Part shown: one piece after another, positions 53,414-63,494 of the stretch
How positions within the stretch are numbered: position 1 is the stretch's first letter
Layout: the number at the start of each line of letters is the position of its first letter
Assembly (NCBI RefSeq): GCF_900130005.1
Contig: NZ_FQXP01000004.1
Span: 260,703 to 324,702 of the forward strand
Source of the DNA: Clostridium collagenovorans DSM 3089
Lineage (GTDB): Bacteria; Bacillota; Clostridia; Clostridiales; Clostridiaceae
Reading direction: 5' to 3'
DNA length: 64,000 nucleotides
Notes under the pieces: generated by a model
The model's input: only the letters and a program-made list of their open reading frames with translations
Told to the model about the DNA's origin: nothing
The model's database searches: none
Program-made: the position numbers and the translations under genes

Positions 53414-54421
53414 ATGATAGATTTTAATAAAATTAAGGGTAGCTATATAAGTTTAGATGAACTTATAAAAGCCATGAAAAATGAGGATTATATAGAGATA
53501 TATGAGAACATATGTGATTTCCTTGATAATGGTAAAATTATTTCAGTAAAGGCTAGTCCTTTAAATGGAAAAAAGCCTGCTTTACATACTAAATATAAAG
53601 TTATAAGGACAGAAAAGGATAATAGTGAGTTACTGTATGAAATTAATTATAGCTTATGTATAGAATTTGATACGTCATATTATAAGACGCATTTAGATAA
53701 GTATGAGGATAATAGAAAAGAAATTAAGTTATTAAATGATTTTTTTATAAGAAAAAAGCATCTTCTAAGTGATACTATCTCTATGAATGAGAGAGCCTTT
53801 CAAATATGGGGACAAGAAAAGTTCTTACAAAAGGGTTCTGGAAAAACTATCTTAAAAAATTTAGGCTTGAAAGAAGAGGATTTGAATTATTATGATACCT
53901 CTGAACCATTAGCATACTATTCTGTTTCAAAGGAAGTTCCACAAAAAATTTTAATTATTGAAAATAAAGATACCTATTATACTTTTAGAAAGCATTTAAT
54001 TAACAAAAATTCAACTCTTTTAAATGAAGATATTAAGACTGTTATATATGGTAAGGGAAAAAACATAAATAAAACTTTTAAGGATTTTGAGATTTCCGCT
54101 GAAGAACATGTTTTTAATAAAGAAAATTTAGTATTGTATTTAGGTGATATTGATTGTGAGGGTATAGTTATATATGAAAGTTTTTATAAGTATTTTAGTG
54201 CAAGATATAAAGTTGCTCCCTTTGTAGAGGGATATTTAAAGATGATTGATAAGGCAGAGGAATTAGAAGTACCTTTACCTGTAACTAAGGTAGGGCAAAA
54301 TAGAAATATTTCTAATATCTTTTTTGAAAATTTTACTTGTAATGATAAAGATAGAATTTTAAAGATTTTAGAAAGGGATGAGTATATCCCTCAAGAGATA
54401 TTAAATATTAGGGATTTGTAG
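53414..54421 (+). CDS. jetD: Wadjet protein JetD (Toprim nuclease)
   Basis: 335 residues. The C-terminal half is a Toprim-like catalytic domain (DUF2220-type): Glu183 in ILIIENKDTYY and the DxD-type Asp245/Asp247 plus Glu249 in YLGDIDCEG. The N-terminal part is a winged-helix/DNA-binding-like region. In characterised Wadjet systems JetD is the endonuclease that cuts circular DNA after JetABC loop extrusion. First gene of the operon here, 8 bp before JetA; RBS AGAGGAATG. Confidence 0.88.
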   Translation: MIDFNKIKGSYISLDELIKAMKNEDYIEIYENICDFLDNGKIISVKASPLNGKKPALHTKYKVIRTEKDNSELLYEINYSLCIEFDTSYYKTHLDKYEDNRKEIKLLNDFFIRKKHLLSDTISMNERAFQIWGQEKFLQKGSGKTILKNLGLKEEDLNYYDTSEPLAYYSVSKEVPQKILIIENKDTYYTFRKHLINKNSTLLNEDIKTVIYGKGKNINKTFKDFEISAEEHVFNKENLVLYLGDIDCEGIVIYESFYKYFSARYKVAPFVEGYLKMIDKAEELEVPLPVTKVGQNRNISNIFFENFTCNDKDRILKILERDEYIPQEILNIRDL

Positions 54422-54429
54422 GAGGAGTA

Positions 54430-56034
54430 ATGTATTTAGATTTTTTAGATTCATATCACATAAGGATGAAGAAGATAGGTGCTTATTCTATACTTTTTAG
54501 AAACAGCATAAGAAAAGATAGGTGGAAAAAGTATGGTTTTGAAGAATATGACCAGGATAATATGCTTTTTTCAGTATTACTTTATATAATGGAACAATCA
54601 TTGAAGGAAGAAATATGTACATTAGATAATATAGCTAGTTTTATAGATGATATTAATTCTATGTACTATGGTAAAGCTATTATTTATGAGGAATGTAAGG
54701 AGCTTGGGGACTTTATAATTAACAATGTCTTATGCAATGAAGGAAAGCCTATGTATTTTGAAGCTTTTAATTATAATGATTCTAAATATGAGTCTATTAA
54801 TATAAGCTTTGTTAGAAACTCTATAGAGTATGTTGATGGGGTAAAAAGGGTCTCTTACAAATTAACAGATAATGGTTATTCCTTGCTGTTATCAACTTTA
54901 GAGCTAGAAGAGAACTTAAGATTTACAGTAAATGAAATAATTTTTAGAGAGCATTTAAAAAAAGCTGATTATGGAAAGGCTGTAGATGATATAAAAGATA
55001 TTTTTAAGGATTTCAGAAAAAGGGTTCAGAAAATTGAGTCAGATATTTTAAGAATTAGAGAGAATCCCTTAAGTTACTCCATAGAAGAGTACAAGAAAAT
55101 CACAGAGGGTAATGTTGAACTTCTAGATTCAAGTAAAAAGAAGTACATAGCACATAGGGAGCATGTAGATGAGAAGATAAAGGAATTCAATGAAAAGAAC
55201 ATAAATATAGAGGAGCTAAATAAAGAAGAAGAAGCTAATTTAGAAAAGTTGAAAATTATATATGATTATTTAAGTAGAACTATTGATGAGGATCAAAGGA
55301 TTTTAAGATCTCATTTTAGCTTGAAGGAAGTATATTCTAGGGAGCTTGAGAATATGTCCAAGATGTCTTTAATTGAAAGGTTTAACTTAAAAAAAGAGGT
55401 ATACGATAAGATACTTAATGATTTAAATAAAATAGAAAATATTGATATTTTATTAAGACCTTTGTTTGTAAATGAACCTGAAAAAATTTACAACTTAAAT
55501 AAGGCTTTAGTTTATGAAATGGGCAAGAAGGGGAAGTGCGGCGATGATAATGAGATAATATCCTTTGATGAAGATGAATTTGCTCTGGATGAAGAAAAAA
55601 GAAAACAGGACAAGCTTGCTAAATATAAAGGTGTAATCAATGTTATATTGGAATTAGCCTTAGAGAAGGATAGCATTTCTTTAGGAGAGATAAAAGAGCT
55701 TTTAGATGAAAGTAATGAATTAATGAGTAGGCTTATACCTAATGTTCAAATCTTTAGAGAAGTAGTTATAGAAATGCTTAAAAATAAAATGATTTCAGTA
55801 GAAGAAATTAGAAAAGAAAGAAAAAACACTATTGAAAATGATGAAATAGCTTTTCAGCTTAATAGATGCATTTTAGATGTAATAGAGGAAAATAGTGTGT
55901 TAAGTAAAATCGAGTTTATAAATGTAGAAAAGATAGAAAATAGTGAAGATATAAAGCTTAAGGACTTAAAGGACGAAAATGGGGAATATAAGAACTTTAT
56001 ATGTTCTAATATTTTATTTGAAATTAAAATATAA
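54430..56034 (+). CDS. jetA: Wadjet protein JetA (kleisin-like)
   Basis: 534 residues, mostly helical. Matches the JetA/DUF5716-like family: MYLDFLDSYHIRMKKIGAYS at the start, a long helical middle with heptads (about 180-300), and a C-terminal winged-helix-like region. JetA is the kleisin of the MukBEF-like JetABC complex and joins the SMC heads. RBS GGAGGAG, 3 bp before the ATG. The stop is 95 bp before JetB, the largest gap in the operon. Confidence 0.85.
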   Translation: MYLDFLDSYHIRMKKIGAYSILFRNSIRKDRWKKYGFEEYDQDNMLFSVLLYIMEQSLKEEICTLDNIASFIDDINSMYYGKAIIYEECKELGDFIINNVLCNEGKPMYFEAFNYNDSKYESINISFVRNSIEYVDGVKRVSYKLTDNGYSLLLSTLELEENLRFTVNEIIFREHLKKADYGKAVDDIKDIFKDFRKRVQKIESDILRIRENPLSYSIEEYKKITEGNVELLDSSKKKYIAHREHVDEKIKEFNEKNINIEELNKEEEANLEKLKIIYDYLSRTIDEDQRILRSHFSLKEVYSRELENMSKMSLIERFNLKKEVYDKILNDLNKIENIDILLRPLFVNEPEKIYNLNKALVYEMGKKGKCGDDNEIISFDEDEFALDEEKRKQDKLAKYKGVINVILELALEKDSISLGEIKELLDESNELMSRLIPNVQIFREVVIEMLKNKMISVEEIRKERKNTIENDEIAFQLNRCILDVIEENSVLSKIEFINVEKIENSEDIKLKDLKDENGEYKNFICSNILFEIKI

Positions 56035-56069
56035 AACAATGAGCTAAATACTGAAAAAATAAGAGGGAA

Positions 56070-56132
56070 GAAAGGAGGACTTAGTGAGAGGTTTCTATTG
56101 ATAATATATTTTCTCACTAAATATAAGTTATG
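56070..56132 (+). promoter_or_regulatory. JetB translation-start structure: distant RBS plus hairpin
   Basis: A strong RBS, AAAGGAGGAC, lies at 56071-56080, but the JetB ATG is at 56130, about 50 nt away. Between them TTAGTGAGA (56081-56089) pairs perfectly with TCTCACTAA (56112-56120), leaving ATATAAGTT to the ATG. Folding the stem gives an effective spacing near 10 nt. An in-frame TAA at 56124-56126 excludes any earlier start for this reading frame, so the ATG at 56130 (or a later codon) is needed. A comparable arrangement is known for phage T4 gene 38. Confidence 0.65.
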
Positions 56133-56834
56133 AGATATTCTTATGATGAAATAAATCTAAGTAATAGAATTTTTTATTATCTTTTAAAAAACGGATCTTT
56201 GGATGATTCACAAGAGGATTTATATAAAGCTTACTCGGATAATGAGAGCATAACCTACTTAGTTAAGGGTCTAGGAGAAGCAGCTGAGTGTGAGATTAAT
56301 AAATATGGTGGAGTGGTGTATGTAATGCCTAAGGAGGAAAATGATTTTTTAGGTTACTCTAAAAATGACCTAAAGAAGGAGTTATGTAAATCTAATGCTA
56401 ATGATAAGGATTATTATTTATCACAATTTATTATCTTAACTCTTCTTGTAAACTTTTATGGTTCTCAAGGCATATCTAGTAACTCTAGAGATTATATGAG
56501 GGTTGGAGAACTTTTAAATATTATAAGTGATAGACTTAATGAAGGGATAAGTAAGGCGGAAGAGGATACGGCAGGTATTAATTATAGTGACTTATTAGAG
56601 AGGTATGAGGCTCTAAGAAGCTCAGAGAAGAAAAGTAGCTCTAAAACAACTAAGGAAGGCTTTGTAAATACAATTTTGGGGTTTTTAGAGAAGCAGGGGT
56701 TAATTGATTATATTAAGGCTGATGAGACTATAAAAACCACTGGAAAACTAAATAGTTTTATGGATTGGAACTTATTAAATAAAAATAATTATAATAGGGT
56801 ACTTAAGGCTTTAGGGGAGAATATAGATGAGTAA
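56130..56834 (+). CDS. jetB: Wadjet protein JetB
   Basis: 234 residues, helical, matching the DUF6063-like JetB family of type II Wadjet systems (MRYSYDEINLSNRIFYYLLK at the start; FVNTILGFLEKQGLIDYIKA near 180-200). JetB is the MukE-like partner that binds the kleisin. The C-terminal stop overlaps the JetC start by 8 bp. Its start lacks a close RBS and seems to depend on the structured leader annotated just before it. Confidence 0.82.
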   Translation: MRYSYDEINLSNRIFYYLLKNGSLDDSQEDLYKAYSDNESITYLVKGLGEAAECEINKYGGVVYVMPKEENDFLGYSKNDLKKELCKSNANDKDYYLSQFIILTLLVNFYGSQGISSNSRDYMRVGELLNIISDRLNEGISKAEEDTAGINYSDLLERYEALRSSEKKSSSKTTKEGFVNTILGFLEKQGLIDYIKADETIKTTGKLNSFMDWNLLNKNNYNRVLKALGENIDE

Positions 56835-59800
56835 AATTAATAAGATTAGAATAATCAATTTAAATTACAATAATAACAATATAAAAGTTGATGATTTGGA
56901 TTTCTTTTTAGATAGTGAAGATACTATGTTTAATTTGCGTAATGGGGGAGGAAAGTCAGTACTTGTGCAAATGATAATGGCGCCTTTAGTCCATAAAAAA
57001 TATAGAACCTTAAAAGAGAGAAAGTTTGACAGCTATTTTACTCAAAGTTCCCCTACGTATATACTTATAGAATGGAAACTAGATGATAATGCTACATATG
57101 TTTTAACGGGAATGATGGTTAAGAAAAGGGACAGGGGCATTGATGATGATTTAAAGGAAAGCTTGGATATAATTAATTTTATATATGAATATAAGGGGAA
57201 AAATAATTATGATATAGATAATATTCCTATTATAGAAAAAGTTGATGGTAAAAAGAGAATAAAGAGTTTTGCTAACACTAAAAAGCTTTTTGATGATATT
57301 AAGAGGAGTTTTGGAAGTGCATTTTCTCATTATGATATGAATAACTCTTCAACTTCAAAGGTGTATTTTGATAAATTGCTTACTTATGATATAAACTATA
57401 AAGAGTGGGAAGAGATAATACATAAGATTAATTTGAAAGAATCTGGGTTATCAGAGTTATTTTCTAAATCTAAGAATAATGAGGGATTATTAAAGTACTG
57501 GTTCTTACCCACAGTTGAAGAAAAGCTTAATAAGGGCGAAGATAGAATAAAAAATTTTAGAAGCATAATAAACAGTTACATAAATCAATATAAGGAAAAT
57601 GAAAGTAAGATTGAGCAAAAGCAAGTTATAGAATTGTTTAATAATATTTCAGAAGATATCGAAGTGAAGCTTAAAGAAGTAATTGATACAAGGAATAAAA
57701 AGGATGCTTTAGAAAATGAAATAGCTAATATAAGGGGTTATTTAGATAAAGAGGAAGCACAAAGAAACGAGCAAGAAGAAAAGCTAGATGAGACTATATA
57801 TGAACTTCAAGGGTATCTTAATGAAATAAAATATGAAGAAATATCTCTGGAGCTTTATAAAAAGGAGAAAAAAAAATATTTAGTAAGTGAAGAATTAAAT
57901 AAACTTAATGAAGAAAAAAACGTAGAGGAAAAAAATTTAGAATCATTGAATAGGGAAAAGTCCATTTTAGAATGTTCAAAGATTTATGCTGATTATACAA
58001 ATATAGAATGTGAGCTTCAAGAGTTTGAAAGCAAAAGAGAAATAGCTTTAAATACAATGGAGGATAGTAAATCTAACATAAATAATATAGGTTTTTCAAT
58101 AAAATCTATTATTGAAGAAGAAATAGGTAGAGAAAAACCTAAGAAGTTAGAAAAAGAGAATCAGTGTAAGTGTATAAAGGAAAAAATAAGAACCATAAAA
58201 GAAAAATTAGAAAAGAATAATAAATATCTTCAGGAATTAAGGGAATGCATTGGAGGACTTAACTCTGACGTACAGAGCTTTGATAAGGAAGAAAATAGAT
58301 TTAACTCTACTTATAATGAAGAGTTAAGTAGAAATATAGAGGGGTTCTATCAAGGACATATAATTCAAACTCTAGAAAAAAATATTTTTAATTCTAAGAA
58401 CCAATATGAGGATAAGTATAAAAGTATTAATGAAAATTTAAATAATAAAATAGAAGATAAAAAACTTAAGGAAAGTAAGAAAGAAAATGTAATAAAAAGT
58501 TTAACTAGCAATGAAGGAGTACTAAAAGAAAGGGAAAAATCTCTAAGGGATATTGAGCTAGAAATTGAAAATAGAAAATCTATCCTTAAGTATGTGGACT
58601 TAGATGAAAAACATATATTTAATAGTATTAAGATAATAGATGCCTTTGAAGATAAAATTAAGTTATTGAAAATTAAGGAAAAGGATGTTAATAAGAAGGT
58701 AGATTCTCTAGAGGAGGAGATAAAAAGATTACAAACAGGAAAACTTCTAGAGCTACCAAGGGAGATAGAGAATGAACTTATTAATAGAGGTATAAATCCA
58801 GTTTATGGTATGGAATGGCTTAAGAGAAATGGGTATTCAGAAGAGAAAAACTTAGAGATGATAAATAAGAATCCATTTATACCATATGCTTTGATTATGG
58901 ACTCAAAGGAACTAGAGCTGTTAAGTAGAGAGCCTTTGAGCACATTTACATCTACACCAATTTTAATTATAAAAAGAGAAAATCTTACTAGAGAATTAGA
59001 AATTCATAGTGAAGGAATAGTTAATTTAGAAGTAGTAGAATTTTTAGTTTCTTTTAATAAAAAGCTGTTAAATGAAGAGGAGTTAAAACTTTTAATAGAT
59101 AAGAAAAGTAAGGAACTGAAAGAGCTGAAAGCTGAAGCAGAAAGATTTACTAGTAATATAAAGCTTTTAGTAGAGAAAGAGGCTGAAATAGCAATATCTA
59201 AATTAACTAAGGAAGGTTACGAAGGGATATTAAAAGAAATAGATGAATTAAAAAATCAGTGTGAAAACTTGAATAGTGAATTAAGTATACTTATAAAAAG
59301 TATTAAGGATATTGAGGAGAATCTAAGGAAGCTTGAAGATGAGAGACGTGAGTTAAAAACTAATATTGATAATATTTCAAGAAAAGAGAAGGACTTTAAT
59401 AATTTTAAAGAGGAGTATTCTCAGTATGTCAAGAGTAAGGAAAAACTTAAAGAGAAGGATGAACTTAAACAGGTAATTGAAAGAACAGAAATTGATTTAA
59501 AAAGAAATGAGAAAGAGGAAAAAGAAACTCTAAGGTATGCTGAGGAGGGAGTCAATTCTTCAAATAAGGTTATAGAAGGTTTAGAGAAGGAAAGAATAGA
59601 TTATTTAAGATATGATAAAGGAAGCTTTATGAAGAAAGATAAGGCAGATTTAATAGCTAGGTATAAAGCCTTGAACAGTACCTTACATGAGAATATTAAA
59701 GAAATAGATGAAAAGATAAAGGAGCTTAATAAAAGATATAGCGATAAAACAGGAGAACTTAAGTATTATTCAGAAAAGTTGAATCTTATAGATGAAGATT

Positions 59801-61227
59801 ATATTTGTATTAAATACACAACTGAAAAAATGAAAGAAGTCGATAATTTAATAGAGAATCAAAATAAACTTCTTTATAAAAATAACTCTGATGTTATTAA
59901 GTGCACAGGTAAATTAAATAAAATTGAAGCCGAGATTGATCAAGTATATAAGGAACTTAAAAAGGAATGTAAAAGAGAAGCACCTAAATCTAGGGAGGAT
60001 ATTGTTGAAAAGGATTATGAACAAGAATATTCTCGAATTGAAATAGATATAAAGGATATAAGAAAAGAAAAAGATATAAACTCTAATATTATAAAGAAGA
60101 TTGGTGAAGCAATATCTACACTTAAAGAGTATAGTGATTTTACAATTAAAGAAGAAGTTTCTATAAATTTAGATATTAAAACGCTAAGTGATGATATTGG
60201 AATTAAAAGACGTGACTTAAGAAATTTAGCGGATAAAGAAAGAAGTGAATTAAATACTTTAGAAAATGAAATAACAAGAAAGCTATTGAATAATAAGGTA
60301 TTTATGGATAATCAGCATTTTAAAGATCCTGTTGAGACTATTTTTAAACTAGCTTCTATACCAAGACAGTTATTAGAGCAGCTTAAGGTGTTTAAAGATG
60401 CTTTTAAAAAGCAAATGGATAAGTTAGCTCAAGATATTAATCTTATAAAGAAGGAAGAAGAAAAAATATTAGAAAACATACTTGAATATATTAAGGAAGT
60501 TAATGAAAATTTAGGAAATATAGATAACAATTCTAGTATTTATATAAAAAATAGAAGCTTTAAAATGCTTAATATAATTGTTCCTAAATGGGATGAAAAT
60601 CAAGAGATTTATAAAATGAAGTTAAAGGAATATATTCATCAATTGAGAGAGCAAGCAATGATGCAATTAAGAAAAAATGAGAGCATTGAAGATCTTATAA
60701 GTAGTAGAATAAGCAACTATAATTTATTTAATGAAGTTGTATCAGTTAGTAGCGTAAATATTAAGCTATATAAGATAGAAGAAGATAGACAAAGACAAAT
60801 AAGCTGGAATGAAGTAGCCACTAATTCAGGAGGAGAGGGATTCCTTTCAGCCTTTGTAATTTTATCAAGTTTACTTTCCTATATAAGAAAGGATAGTAAT
60901 GATATATTCAATAGAATGGAAAGTGGTAAAGTATTGGTTATGGATAACCCATTTGCTCAAACAAGTTCAGAACATTTATTAAAGCCACTAATGGAAATAG
61001 CTAAGAAAAGCAATACTCAATTAATTTGTTTTACAGCTTTAGGTGACGATGCTATTTATAATAGATTTGAAAATATTTATGTATTAAATACTAGGCAATC
61101 AATCTTAGGTCATGGAATTAAATACATGACAAGTAAACATGTAAAAGGAAAAGAAGAAGAGGAAAATAATGAAGAAATTATGGTAGCCTCTAGATTCAAG
61201 ATTGAAGAGCAGATTAAATTATTTTAA
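56827..61227 (+). CDS. jetC: Wadjet protein JetC (SMC/MukB-like ATPase)
   Basis: 1466 residues. The N-terminal ATPase half has Walker A FNLRNGGGKS (35-44, catalytic Lys43). A long coiled coil with heptads spans about 280-1200 and is broken by a hinge-like globular part near 640-730. The C-terminal ATPase half has the ABC signature NSGGEGFLSA (1333-1342) and Walker B VLVMDNPF (Asp1373, Asn1374 in place of the usual Glu, as seen in the JetC family). It extrudes DNA loops with JetA and JetB until JetD can cut. Ends 49 bp before the leftward BCCT gene. Confidence 0.92.
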   Translation: MSKINKIRIINLNYNNNNIKVDDLDFFLDSEDTMFNLRNGGGKSVLVQMIMAPLVHKKYRTLKERKFDSYFTQSSPTYILIEWKLDDNATYVLTGMMVKKRDRGIDDDLKESLDIINFIYEYKGKNNYDIDNIPIIEKVDGKKRIKSFANTKKLFDDIKRSFGSAFSHYDMNNSSTSKVYFDKLLTYDINYKEWEEIIHKINLKESGLSELFSKSKNNEGLLKYWFLPTVEEKLNKGEDRIKNFRSIINSYINQYKENESKIEQKQVIELFNNISEDIEVKLKEVIDTRNKKDALENEIANIRGYLDKEEAQRNEQEEKLDETIYELQGYLNEIKYEEISLELYKKEKKKYLVSEELNKLNEEKNVEEKNLESLNREKSILECSKIYADYTNIECELQEFESKREIALNTMEDSKSNINNIGFSIKSIIEEEIGREKPKKLEKENQCKCIKEKIRTIKEKLEKNNKYLQELRECIGGLNSDVQSFDKEENRFNSTYNEELSRNIEGFYQGHIIQTLEKNIFNSKNQYEDKYKSINENLNNKIEDKKLKESKKENVIKSLTSNEGVLKEREKSLRDIELEIENRKSILKYVDLDEKHIFNSIKIIDAFEDKIKLLKIKEKDVNKKVDSLEEEIKRLQTGKLLELPREIENELINRGINPVYGMEWLKRNGYSEEKNLEMINKNPFIPYALIMDSKELELLSREPLSTFTSTPILIIKRENLTRELEIHSEGIVNLEVVEFLVSFNKKLLNEEELKLLIDKKSKELKELKAEAERFTSNIKLLVEKEAEIAISKLTKEGYEGILKEIDELKNQCENLNSELSILIKSIKDIEENLRKLEDERRELKTNIDNISRKEKDFNNFKEEYSQYVKSKEKLKEKDELKQVIERTEIDLKRNEKEEKETLRYAEEGVNSSNKVIEGLEKERIDYLRYDKGSFMKKDKADLIARYKALNSTLHENIKEIDEKIKELNKRYSDKTGELKYYSEKLNLIDEDYICIKYTTEKMKEVDNLIENQNKLLYKNNSDVIKCTGKLNKIEAEIDQVYKELKKECKREAPKSREDIVEKDYEQEYSRIEIDIKDIRKEKDINSNIIKKIGEAISTLKEYSDFTIKEEVSINLDIKTLSDDIGIKRRDLRNLADKERSELNTLENEITRKLLNNKVFMDNQHFKDPVETIFKLASIPRQLLEQLKVFKDAFKKQMDKLAQDINLIKKEEEKILENILEYIKEVNENLGNIDNNSSIYIKNRSFKMLNIIVPKWDENQEIYKMKLKEYIHQLREQAMMQLRKNESIEDLISSRISNYNLFNEVVSVSSVNIKLYKIEEDRQRQISWNEVATNSGGEGFLSAFVILSSLLSYIRKDSNDIFNRMESGKVLVMDNPFAQTSSEHLLKPLMEIAKKSNTQLICFTALGDDAIYNRFENIYVLNTRQSILGHGIKYMTSKHVKGKEEEENNEEIMVASRFKIEEQIKLF

Positions 61228-61232
61228 TGAAT

Positions 61233-61275
61233 AAACTCCGATAAGGGTAAAAAATATTTTACCTTACCGGAGTTT
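61233..61275. terminator. Bidirectional terminator
   Basis: AAACTCCGATAAGGGTAAAA pairs with ATTTTACCTTACCGGAGTTT (small mismatch), serving JetC (+) and the BCCT gene (-). Confidence 0.85.
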
Positions 61276-61276
61276 C

Positions 61277-62821
61277 CTAATTTTCGTAGGATTTAAATGG
61301 TTCGTCTTTATCTGGATAAGTATCAGGTTTAATATATAAACCCATTTGTTTTTTTTCATGATTAAGCTCAATAAAAAGAGATATCATTAAAAGTAATATA
61401 ACAACTGAAAAAGGCAATGCAATAATAATTAGTACATTTTGTAATGCATCTAATCCTCCAGCTATTAATAAAACTATAGAAATTAATGATACAAGCATAC
61501 CCCAGGTAACTTTTGTTTTATTCTTAGGATTTAATGTGCCATCTTCTGAGAGCATTCCTAAAACAAATGTAGCCGAGTCTGCTGAAGTAATAAAAAATGA
61601 AAAAATAAGTATAAGTGCTATAATTGATAGAAAAGCACCAAAATTATAATAATTAAACGTTGCAAATAGTGTTTCTTCAACAGAAAAGATTCTTAAATCG
61701 ATTCCAGAACTTTGAATATTTGTTGACATGCTACCAAAAACAGTAAACCATAAAAAACTAAAAAGTGATGGAATAAGTAAAACGTTTATAAGAAATTCTC
61801 GTATAGTTCTTCCTTTTGAAATTCGAGCAATAAAAACTCCTACAAATGGAGACCAAGAAAGCCACCAAGCCCAATATAGTAAAGTCCATTTCTCTATCCA
61901 ATTATGTTGGGTTATATTAAAAGGTGCAGTTGAAAAACTCATTTGAATAAAGTCTTGAAGATAATTACCTAGTGAGTTTACAAAGGTATTTAGAATTAGT
62001 GTTGTTGGACCGATTAAAATTGCTATAGCACAGAGACCTACAGCTAAAATTAGGTTTATATTTGATAATATTTTAACACCTTTTCCAATACCACTAAGAG
62101 CAGAGGCTATAAAAAGAGCTGTAGTTATAGCAATGATAATCATCTGTACATATATATTTTTAGGTATATCAAATAGATAAGTTAAACCACCATTTATTTG
62201 AATAGCTCCAAACCCTAAAGTAGTTGCAACACCTATAACAGTAGAGAAAATAGTTATGCTATCAATTGTAGTACCTACTATACCATCAGTCTTATTTCCA
62301 AATAGAGGTTTTAAAGTTACAGATATTAGAGATTTCTCTTTTTTTCTAAATTTGAAGTAAGCAAGAGCTAATCCTACAATACCATATATAGACCAAGCGT
62401 GAATTCCCCAATGGAAAAAGGTATATTTAAATGCTTCTGCAAGTGCAAAATCTGTTTCGGCATTCATTGATGGAGTTGAAATAGCATAATGTGATAATGG
62501 TTCTGCTGCACCCCAAAATATTAAACCAATACCCATACCCGCGGAAAAAAGCATAGCTAGCCACGAAATTTTAGAGTGTTCGGGTTTTGAATCAGGATCA
62601 CCAAGGCGTATTTGACCTATAGGACTAAAAATTAAGAATAAACATAAAAAAACTATTAAGGTTACTAATAATAAATAGTACCACCCTAAATTTGTACCAA
62701 TTATCTCTCTTATTTCGTTAGTAGTGTTTAGAAAAATATTAGGGAAAAGTAATGCAAAAGATACAGTAATGCTAACTAATATTAATGATAGCCAAAATAC
62801 TTTTGTTAATTTGTTTTTCAA
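61277..62821 (-). CDS. BCCT family betaine/choline/carnitine transporter
   Basis: 514 residues, 12 membrane helices. I start at TTG 62819-62821, which follows AAGGAGAGG by 6 nt; the upstream frame to 62857 has no RBS. Family motifs: SAGMGIGLIFWGAAEPLSHY (helix 3 glycine-rich region), FHWGIHAWSIYG (helix 4) and LYWAWWLSWSPFVGVFIARI (aromatic box on helix 8), with KGRTIREF after. Likely imports compatible solutes such as glycine betaine for osmotic stress; no regulatory C-terminal sensor domain is evident. No operon partners. Confidence 0.92.
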   Translation of the reverse strand: MKNKLTKVFWLSLILVSITVSFALLFPNIFLNTTNEIREIIGTNLGWYYLLLVTLIVFLCLFLIFSPIGQIRLGDPDSKPEHSKISWLAMLFSAGMGIGLIFWGAAEPLSHYAISTPSMNAETDFALAEAFKYTFFHWGIHAWSIYGIVGLALAYFKFRKKEKSLISVTLKPLFGNKTDGIVGTTIDSITIFSTVIGVATTLGFGAIQINGGLTYLFDIPKNIYVQMIIIAITTALFIASALSGIGKGVKILSNINLILAVGLCAIAILIGPTTLILNTFVNSLGNYLQDFIQMSFSTAPFNITQHNWIEKWTLLYWAWWLSWSPFVGVFIARISKGRTIREFLINVLLIPSLFSFLWFTVFGSMSTNIQSSGIDLRIFSVEETLFATFNYYNFGAFLSIIALILIFSFFITSADSATFVLGMLSEDGTLNPKNKTKVTWGMLVSLISIVLLIAGGLDALQNVLIIIALPFSVVILLLMISLFIELNHEKKQMGLYIKPDTYPDKDEPFKSYEN

Positions 62822-62857
62822 AGAAAACCTCTCCTTTTGATATTTTTGTGAAATCAA

Positions 62858-63384
62858 AAACTTTAATAGTTATATAGTATACAACTTCCTATTTTTTATG
62901 CTATAAGATTCAAGTAATAAAGTTAATATAAGTTTCAATTAACAATCTATATTTTGAATTTGAACTAGGTTTATTTAATAAGAGTTAATTCTAAATATGA
63001 TGAATACTTATTATTTAAGGGGGAGTGCTTACTAATAATAAGTAAAAATATTAATACATATATTCTACTAAAGAATAGTCGTTCTATTTAGATATAAGGT
63101 TCATTATAGAATAAATTTAATAATTAATATAAATGTAGAATATTAATTATAACCTATATATAAGTTATTTAAGGTGGTTGTTTTTATAGGATTTAATGAA
63201 AATGTTGTTTATAATTATTCTTTATTCGTAACATAAATAAAGAATGAAGAAAATAAGGTCAAATAAAACACATAATAAAGTTTGAAAAACTTCTATGATC
63301 TTTAAGCTTTGATTAAGAATAATTAAAGTTAATGTTATAATTAATATAGGTTGATTATATAAGGTATAATTAATTTTTATACGG
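62858..63384. other. AT-rich intergenic gap
   Basis: About 530 bp with no supported gene. Promoters for the leftward BCCT gene and the rightward Rrf2 gene are expected here. TATAAT at 63364-63369 could be a -10 for the Rrf2 gene, but the -35 is weak. Confidence 0.4.
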
Positions 63385-63420
63385 AGACTTAGATTCACTT
63401 AATAATGAATATAGTCTTTT
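63385..63420 (+). terminator. Weak hairpin in Rrf2 leader
   Basis: AGACT..ATTC pairs with GAAT..AGTCT around an internal mismatch, followed by TTTTAAT. Could be an attenuator or a leftover terminator; weak evidence. Confidence 0.3.
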
Positions 63421-63494
63421 AATAAGATAAAAGATTTATTAGAATGTGTATAATGGAATTGATAGATTTTACAAATAAATTAGGAGAAAAGACT

